From Pelagibacteraceae bacterium AG-464-B04 (GTDB lineage Bacteria > Pseudomonadota > Alphaproteobacteria > Pelagibacterales > Pelagibacteraceae): a stretch of DNA of 64,000 nucleotides. The position numbers and the translations under genes are program-made. Numbering within the stretch: position 1 is the first letter of the stretch; each line of letters opens with the position of its first letter. Location: contig QCRZ01000001.1 of assembly GCA_003209225.1 (NCBI GenBank), positions 1 to 64,000 of the forward strand. The letters run 5' to 3'. A model generated the notes under the pieces. The model was given only the letters and a program-made list of their open reading frames with translations. It was not told the DNA's origin and searched no databases. This document shows positions 58,549 to 64,000 of this stretch, one piece after another.

Positions 58549-60093
58549 TTAAACAAAACCCTTAACAAGCGCTTTAAAGCCTTTAAAATATCTTTTTATA
58601 TCTTCTAGACTTCTTATATTGAGGATTGCTTTCATTATGTATCTAGGTCTCATGTAAAATGTTTTAAAAGCTTTACGACTCATTTTTAATACTTCTTCTT
58701 TATTCTTATATCCCTCAGGCAAAAATACCACATTCCATCCTTGATATTCGGTAAAATCATTGGTTGTAAGTTTTCCCCACTTGCCTTTTTTAATTTCATC
58801 ATACAAAGCAGTTCCAGGATAAGGTGTAGCAACACTGAATTGAGCATATTCTGGATCTAATCTTAAAGCATCTTTAATGGTTTGTTCTGCTAGTTCAGGA
58901 GTTTCTCCTGGCAGTGCAATCATAAAAGATCCTCTTACTTCAATACCAGCTTTTTTAGTCCATTTAGCTACTTCCATCATATGTTCCATTGATTTATTTT
59001 TTCTATTAGTTTTTATGTTTTCGGCTAATTGTTGAACACCAGTTTCGTAACCATAGAAAATATTCCAACAACCAGCTTTTTTCATTAAATATAATATTTC
59101 TTGATTAACAGTGTTAACAGCAGCGTAGCATGACCATATAACATCGAGATTAGCTTCTATGAGTAGAGTGCAAAATTCCTTCATCCATTTTTTGTGATAA
59201 CTCATTGTGTCATCCCAAAAGGAAATTTCTTTTACTCCGTATTTTTTAACCACATCTTTTATCTCTTCCACAACTTTTTGAGGACTTCTTCTTCGAGCAG
59301 TAGTAGCTGCTTGATCACAAAATGTGCAAACATATGGGCAACCTCTAATAACAACCATATTTGTCATTGGTAATTTTTTGTATTGATTTGGTAACGGAAC
59401 ATATCTTTCCATAGGAAACAATTCCCTTGCTGGTAAAGGTAAAAAATCTAAGTCTTTGATAATTTCTCCTGGTAAATTTTTTATAATTTCATCATGATTC
59501 CTAAAAATAATTCCTTTAATACTTTTCATTAATTCTAGGTTTTTTAAAAATTTTTCACGATTAAAATCACTTTCCGAAAACTTTTTAAGAATATCATGAA
59601 TTACAGTTTCACCTTCGGGATGATAAGAGACTATATCAATTGGTTTAATGTTTTTTGCCGCATCTGTACCCGCAACATTTGCATGTGCACCTCCCAATAT
59701 AATTAACAAATTAGGAAATTCTTTTCGCAATCTTTCAGCTAACGTTGTTGATGCTGGTAGAGCATAAGTTGTTGCTGAAATTCCGATAGATCTTGGTTTT
59801 TTTTTTCTCACAATTTCAACAATCTCATCATGACTTAATTCGAGAGCTATACAATCTAAAGCGGCTATTCCAAAACCAAATTTTCTTAAATATGCAGCTA
59901 ATGACGCTATACCAAGTGGAATTAAATCTCCTTTTAAATCACCCAAATCTTTTTTACCATATCTGTGAGCATAATTTATTCCTATTGATGTTGGAGGAAA
60001 TAAAAGCATTATATCAATAGCCTCATTTTTAGGTTCAAAAGCTCTATCTATAAGATCATTCCGAGAAACTTTTTTTTTGGCTTTATAAAACAT
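58549..60093 (-). CDS. B12-binding-type radical SAM protein
   Basis: 514 residues. An N-terminal cobalamin-binding-like domain (about residues 28-190) with IGISATTYALPAS and ILGGAHANVAG is followed by a radical SAM core with CPYVCTFC (C252, C256, C259) and IEVRGSFMIALPGETPELA. The cobalamin domain lacks the DxHxxG histidine motif: the corresponding place reads LDCIALEL. Homologues of this architecture methylate or rearrange unactivated carbons (HpnJ/BchE-like). The substrate here is unknown; the neighbours suggest glycan or lipid modification. Confidence 0.83.
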   Translation of the reverse strand: MFYKAKKKVSRNDLIDRAFEPKNEAIDIMLLFPPTSIGINYAHRYGKKDLGDLKGDLIPLGIASLAAYLRKFGFGIAALDCIALELSHDEIVEIVRKKKPRSIGISATTYALPASTTLAERLRKEFPNLLIILGGAHANVAGTDAAKNIKPIDIVSYHPEGETVIHDILKKFSESDFNREKFLKNLELMKSIKGIIFRNHDEIIKNLPGEIIKDLDFLPLPARELFPMERYVPLPNQYKKLPMTNMVVIRGCPYVCTFCDQAATTARRRSPQKVVEEIKDVVKKYGVKEISFWDDTMSYHKKWMKEFCTLLIEANLDVIWSCYAAVNTVNQEILYLMKKAGCWNIFYGYETGVQQLAENIKTNRKNKSMEHMMEVAKWTKKAGIEVRGSFMIALPGETPELAEQTIKDALRLDPEYAQFSVATPYPGTALYDEIKKGKWGKLTTNDFTEYQGWNVVFLPEGYKNKEEVLKMSRKAFKTFYMRPRYIMKAILNIRSLEDIKRYFKGFKALVKGFV

Positions 60094-60264
60094 ATATTTT
60101 GAACCTTTTGGTATAATTATTATTATTAATATCTATTTCAAAAAAGGAAAGTATAAAAAAACATAATAGAACTTATACTTATTGAATTAACAATTTTTCT
60201 ATAGATTAAATTTAATAACTATTTCATCTTTTATGATATAACCTTTTTAACTTATTGAGTATAT
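60094..60264. promoter_or_regulatory. Divergent intergenic region with inverted repeat
   Basis: 171 bases between the divergent radical SAM and GT2 genes. AAGTATAA (60149-60156) and TTATACTT (60173-60180) are perfect 8-base arms 16 bases apart. A TATAAT at 60112-60117 lacks a -35 partner. Promoters for both genes must lie here, but I cannot place them firmly. No gene is visible. Confidence 0.4.
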
Positions 60265-61200
60265 ATGACAAAAATATCAGTAGTAGTTCCTGTCCGTAAC
60301 GAAAATGAGAATATTAAACCATTCTTAAAAAGAACTGAGCTTATTTTGAGCAAAATAGGCAAAGAATATGAAATTATTTTTGCTTTAGATCCCTCAACTG
60401 ACGGTACAGAAGAAATTATACTAGAGGAAATTAAAAGAAATAAAAGCATTAAACTTATGGTTTTTTCAAGAAGATTTGGACAACCTGCAGCAACAATTGC
60501 TGGGATAGTTAATTGTACAGGCTCATACTGCGTAATTATAGATGTTGATTTGCAAGATCCTCCAGAAATAATTGAACAATTACATAAAAAAATTATTACT
60601 GGATACGAAGTTGTTTACGCTAAAAGAGTTACAAGAAAAGGTGAAACTTTAGTTAAAAAAATAATCTCTTCCATAGGTTACTATTTAATTAATAAACTGA
60701 GCGATGTCAGTATCCCAAAAGATGCTGGAGATTATAGAATAATTTCTAGAAGAGTAATTGACCATTTAAAAAATTTAAATGAAAGTCATGGTTTTCTCAG
60801 AGGCATGATTGCTTTTGTTGGATTTAAACAATCTTTTATAGAATATGATCGTGTTGAAAGATTTGCAGGAAAAAGTAAATATAATAAATTTCTAGGATCT
60901 TTGAAAATAGGTTTCAATGGACTGGTTGGGTTTAGTTCTCGACCATTGTTTTTTATGTCAGTTGTGGGTTTTGTCATTGCTTTTTTAAGTTTTGTTTTAG
61001 GAATCTGGTACTTTTTTCAAAAAATTTTAGGAATAAATTTAACATTAGGGCTAACCACCACGGTTATACTGATTAGTTTTTTTGCTGGTGTCCAACTATT
61101 AGGATTGGGTTTGTTGGGAGAGTATGTTGGTCGCATATATGATGAAGTTAAAAAAAGGCCACAATTTATAGTAGATAAAAAAGTTAATTTTGATGATTAA
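60265..61200 (+). CDS. GT2 polyprenyl-phosphate glycosyltransferase (DPM/GtrB/ArnC-like)
   Basis: 311 residues. KISVVVPVRNENENIKPFL opens the GT2 fold; IDVDLQDPPEIIEQL holds the DxD motif (D93, D95); GDYRIISRRVIDHL follows. Two C-terminal membrane helices (about residues 230-250 and 265-290) anchor it. It probably loads a sugar onto undecaprenyl phosphate, providing the donor for GT-C enzymes such as the one at 56872-58482. It overlaps the next gene by 8 bases. Confidence 0.88.
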   Translation: MTKISVVVPVRNENENIKPFLKRTELILSKIGKEYEIIFALDPSTDGTEEIILEEIKRNKSIKLMVFSRRFGQPAATIAGIVNCTGSYCVIIDVDLQDPPEIIEQLHKKIITGYEVVYAKRVTRKGETLVKKIISSIGYYLINKLSDVSIPKDAGDYRIISRRVIDHLKNLNESHGFLRGMIAFVGFKQSFIEYDRVERFAGKSKYNKFLGSLKIGFNGLVGFSSRPLFFMSVVGFVIAFLSFVLGIWYFFQKILGINLTLGLTTTVILISFFAGVQLLGLGLLGEYVGRIYDEVKKRPQFIVDKKVNFDD

Positions 61201-61921
61201 TAAGAATATAAATAAACAAGATCTTTTTCCAAAGGAAGTTCCAAAACTAACAGAAAAACAAAAAATTATTAAAGATAATTTTATGGAATATTGGCTTAAA
61301 GTTTTAAGAAAAAATTACGGTATTGTAGATAGATTTAATCATGGCATTGTAGCAAAAAACAAACCAAACAATTTTCTTAAAACTTTAGAAATAGGAGCGG
61401 GTATAGGTGAGCATTTAAATTATGAAAAATTGTCAGATAATCAAAAAAAGAATTATTTTGCAATGGATAAGAGAGAAAATTTATTAAAGATTATTTCTGA
61501 AGAGCATCCATTTGTGCAAACAGTTTTAGGTGACTGCGAAAAGAAGTTTAATTTTGAAAACAATACTTTTGACAGAGTTATTGCAATACATATTTTGGAA
61601 CATTTGCCAAATTTACCAAATACAATAAATGAAGTATCTAGAGTTTTAAAAAAAAATGGCCTTTTTCAAATCGTAATACCTTGTGAAGGAAGTTTAGCTT
61701 ATACAATTGCTAGAAAAATCTCAGCTGAAAGAATTTTTAAAAAGAAATATAAAACAAATTATGATTGGTTTATAAAAAGTGAACATCTAAATTTACCACA
61801 TGAAATTATTAATGAGTTGAAAAAAAAATTTTTAATAATTAAAAAAAATTATTTCCCAATTCCCCTATCATTTGAATTCTGCAATCTTTGTATTTCAATA
61901 AATTTAAAATTATTAACTTAA
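61193..61921 (+). CDS. Class I SAM-dependent methyltransferase (type 11)
   Basis: 242 residues from the ATG at 61193; a TTG one codon earlier is also open. Motif I is KTLEIGAGIGEHLN, the acidic motif II is YFAMDKRENLL, and the FDRVIAIHILEHLPNLPNT stretch is typical of Methyltransf_11. In this cluster it probably methylates a sugar or a lipid-linked intermediate. It overlaps the GT2 gene by 8 bases. Confidence 0.85.
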   Translation: MINKNINKQDLFPKEVPKLTEKQKIIKDNFMEYWLKVLRKNYGIVDRFNHGIVAKNKPNNFLKTLEIGAGIGEHLNYEKLSDNQKKNYFAMDKRENLLKIISEEHPFVQTVLGDCEKKFNFENNTFDRVIAIHILEHLPNLPNTINEVSRVLKKNGLFQIVIPCEGSLAYTIARKISAERIFKKKYKTNYDWFIKSEHLNLPHEIINELKKKFLIIKKNYFPIPLSFEFCNLCISINLKLLT

Positions 61922-61935
61922 TTACTGGCCAAATA

Positions 61936-62913
61936 TTGATCTCAAATATTAATAAAAAAAAAATTATTGTAACTGGTTGTGCTGGTTTTATAGGTAGCCA
62001 TTTGGTTGATAAATTGCTTGCTATTAATCTTCATGTTATTGGTATTGACAATTATAGCACTGGAAACAAAAAATTTTTAAATAAGGCTTTCAAAAATAAT
62101 AAATTTAAATTTTTTAAGTCAGATTTAAAAAATTTAGTTAAACTTAAAAAAATATTTAAGGGTTCGAGTATGGTTTTCCATTTTTCTGCAAACGCAGATG
62201 TTAGATTTGGAATCAAGCACCCTCGAAAAGACTTAGAAGAAAACACAATAGTTACATATAATGTGTTAGAGGCAATGAGAAAAAATAGGATTAGCAAGAT
62301 TGTTTTTTGTTCAACAGGATCTGTTTATGGTGAACCAAATAAATTTCCTACTCCTGAAAATTATTCATTTCCAATACAAACTTCTTTTTATGCAGCTTCA
62401 AAATTAGCAGGAGAGTCTCTTATCCAAGCTTATTGTGAAGCCTATGGTTTTAAAACATGGATTTTTCGTTTTGTTTCTATTCTAGGGAATAGATATTCAC
62501 ATGGACACGTTTATGATTTTTATAAGCAATTAATGAAACACCCAAATTATCTAAATTGTTTAGGTGATGGTAATCAAAGAAAATCGTACCTTAATGTTAA
62601 TGATTGTATTAACGCAATTATCTTAGCTATTAAAAGAAGTAAAAAAAAAGTTAATATTTTTAACATTGGAACTAATGAATATGTCAATGTGAAACAATCA
62701 ATTAATGTGATTTGCAAATATTTAAAATTGAAACCAAAAATTATATTTACTGGAGGTAAAAGAGGTTGGGTTGGAGATAGTCCGTTTATTTTTTTAAGTA
62801 CAAAAAAAATAAGATTATTGGGATGGAAACCAAAATTTACAATTAAAGAGAGTATAATACAAACTATTATTTATTTAAAAAATAATAAATGGATTTTTAA
62901 AAAAAGAAAATGA
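61936..62913 (+). CDS. NAD-dependent NDP-sugar epimerase/dehydratase (extended SDR)
   Basis: About 325 residues. KKIIVTGCAGFIGSHLVDKLL is the NAD-binding motif. The active site shows FCSTGSVYGEPN and YAASK (Tyr-x3-Lys). It resembles UDP-glucose 4-epimerase and related GDP/UDP-sugar epimerases. No in-frame ATG exists before the core: TTG at 61936 (15 bases after the previous stop) or TTG at 61888 (inside the methyltransferase gene) must serve as start. The stop overlaps the next ATG by 4 bases. Confidence 0.85.
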   Translation: MISNINKKKIIVTGCAGFIGSHLVDKLLAINLHVIGIDNYSTGNKKFLNKAFKNNKFKFFKSDLKNLVKLKKIFKGSSMVFHFSANADVRFGIKHPRKDLEENTIVTYNVLEAMRKNRISKIVFCSTGSVYGEPNKFPTPENYSFPIQTSFYAASKLAGESLIQAYCEAYGFKTWIFRFVSILGNRYSHGHVYDFYKQLMKHPNYLNCLGDGNQRKSYLNVNDCINAIILAIKRSKKKVNIFNIGTNEYVNVKQSINVICKYLKLKPKIIFTGGKRGWVGDSPFIFLSTKKIRLLGWKPKFTIKESIIQTIIYLKNNKWIFKKRK

Positions 62914-64000
62914 TTATTTTTGTTCAAGGTCTATGGCATTGTGGTTCGGTAGTGTCTGCCTGCTTAGCTTCTTTAAACTTTGATGTTATCGCTTACGATG
63001 AAAATAAAAAATTAGTTAATAACTTAAAAAAAAATATTCCACCTATTTTTGAACCAAATTTAAAAAAACTTATTAAAAAATCAAATAAAAATGGTCAACT
63101 ATCATTTGTTAATAACTCAAAAAAAATAAATTTAGCAGATGTAATCTGGTTTACTTATGATACCCCTGTAGATGAATACGATCGTGCTAATAAAAAATAT
63201 GTTTTAGATAAAATTAAAAAAACTTTGAAAAAAGTTAATTCAGGTAAATTTATAATTATATCATCCCAATTACCAGTTGGTTCAATAAGAGTATTAGAAA
63301 TATTTGCAAAAAAAGAATTAAAAAAAAAATTTCATTTTTTTTGTTGTCCAGAAAATTTGAGGCTTGGTAAATCTATAAAATCTTTTCTAAACGCTGAAAG
63401 GATGATTGTAGGTTATAGAGATATTTCTTCTAGAAAAAAAATCAAAAATCTTTTTGAAATAATAACAGACAATATTGTGTGGATGAAAATAGAGTCTGCA
63501 GAAATTACTAAGCATGCAATAAATACATTCTTAGCAACATCAATTTCTTTTATTAATGAAATGTCCTTAATCTGCGAAAGTTTTGGAGCTGATGCTAAAG
63601 AAGTAGAGGAAGGTTTAAAATCAGAATCAAGAATTGGAAAAAAAGCTTTTTTATCACCCGGCGTTCCCTTTGGTGGTGGTACCTTAGGCAGAGATGTTAA
63701 TTATTTAAATGAAATTTCAGTTTCAAAAAATTTAAATACTAAACTTTTATCATCAATAAAGATCAGCAATGATAACCATAAACAATGGATTTATCGTCAC
63801 TTAAAAAATTTAATAATAAATAAAAAAATTAAAAAAGTGTCAATATGGGGCTTAACCTATACTGAAAACACTGATACTTTAAGAAGATCTTTTGCGATTG
63901 AAATCTCTAATTGGTTAATGAAATTTAATATTAAAATCATTGGTTTTGATAGTAATGTTAAAAAACTACCCACTCATGTAAGTAGAGTAGTTAAAAAAGT
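62910..64000 (+). CDS. Nucleotide-sugar dehydrogenase homologue lacking the catalytic Cys (3' end outside window)
   Basis: 363 codons are visible and the frame is still open at the window edge. The whole protein follows the UDP-glucose/GDP-mannose dehydrogenase layout: N-terminal Rossmann domain, central AEITKHAINTFLATSISFIN helix, and C-terminal domain (SIWGLTYTENTDTLRRS). But the active-site motif reads FGGGTLGRD, with T258 where UDP-glucose dehydrogenase has cysteine (C263 in the copy at 30423-31721). The NAD motif is also altered (GLWHCG instead of GxGxxG). It probably does not carry out the normal two-step oxidation. Overlaps the epimerase by ATGA. Confidence 0.85.
   Translation, partial: MIIFVQGLWHCGSVVSACLASLNFDVIAYDENKKLVNNLKKNIPPIFEPNLKKLIKKSNKNGQLSFVNNSKKINLADVIWFTYDTPVDEYDRANKKYVLDKIKKTLKKVNSGKFIIISSQLPVGSIRVLEIFAKKELKKKFHFFCCPENLRLGKSIKSFLNAERMIVGYRDISSRKKIKNLFEIITDNIVWMKIESAEITKHAINTFLATSISFINEMSLICESFGADAKEVEEGLKSESRIGKKAFLSPGVPFGGGTLGRDVNYLNEISVSKNLNTKLLSSIKISNDNHKQWIYRHLKNLIINKKIKKVSIWGLTYTENTDTLRRSFAIEISNWLMKFNIKIIGFDSNVKKLPTHVSRVVKK

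Noticed and set aside
60112-60117. TATAAT as promoter of the GT2 gene
   Set aside because: No acceptable -35 at 16-18 bases upstream and an unusually long leader of about 145 bases would result.
1-64000. CRISPR arrays, insertion sequences, prophage genes
   Set aside because: No direct repeat arrays, transposase, integrase or phage structural genes were seen on reading both strands.

Overview
The window looks like a chromosomal piece of a SAR11 (Pelagibacterales) alphaproteobacterium. I infer this from four things. The DNA is very AT-rich (roughly 30% GC by eye, not computed) with lysine/isoleucine/asparagine-rich proteins. Genes are packed so tightly that many overlap by 1-30 bases. A sarcosine oxidase operon (soxBDAG) is present. 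A surface-polysaccharide gene set begins next to a tRNA-Ser gene. No rRNA, CRISPR array, transposase or phage gene was found, and no stretch longer than 300 bases lacks a gene.

Region 1 (1-25.8 kb, all + strand) is the transcription/translation superoperon: rplA (5' end cut off)-rplJ-rplL-rpoB-rpoC, then rpsL-rpsG-fusA, the S10/spc block (rpsJ to rplO), secY-adk, and the alpha block rpsM-rpsK-rpoA-rplQ. tuf is absent between fusA and rpsJ, and rpmD is absent between rpsE and rplO. rpoC is broken by one missing A in an A8 run near base 7371; shifting frame by -1 there restores the family sequence exactly. A compact leader that can fold into a multi-helix RNA lies between a TTGACA promoter and rpsL. 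A second good promoter overlaps the adk stop codon and would drive the alpha block.

Region 2 (25.8-50 kb) is housekeeping on alternating strands. On + are rluC, mgtE, galU-ugd, gatC-gatA-gatB, an O-methyltransferase, trhO and a MATE exporter. On - are lipB, panC, and the run ruvX-pyrB-pyrX-plsY-topA followed by two tiny related secreted proteins and ridA, then soxB-soxD-soxA-soxG. The dihydroorotase-like protein next to pyrB has lost key metal ligands and is probably a structural partner of aspartate carbamoyltransferase. Several convergent gene pairs overlap at their 3' ends.

Region 3 (50-64 kb) starts at tRNA-Ser(GCU) and has the character of a hypervariable surface-glycan island. The first block encodes an SpsF-type cytidylyltransferase, a class III aminotransferase, a SPASM radical SAM enzyme, a Rossmann-fold protein, and NeuB- and NeuC-like enzymes; together these suggest synthesis of a nonulosonic (sialic-acid-like) or related sugar. 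A reverse-strand block holds a GT-C membrane glycosyltransferase and a B12-binding-type radical SAM protein. The last block holds a polyprenyl-phosphate-type GT2, a methyltransferase, an NDP-sugar epimerase and a nucleotide-sugar dehydrogenase homologue that lacks the catalytic cysteine and runs off the window end. galU and ugd in region 2 would supply UDP-glucose and UDP-glucuronate to such pathways.
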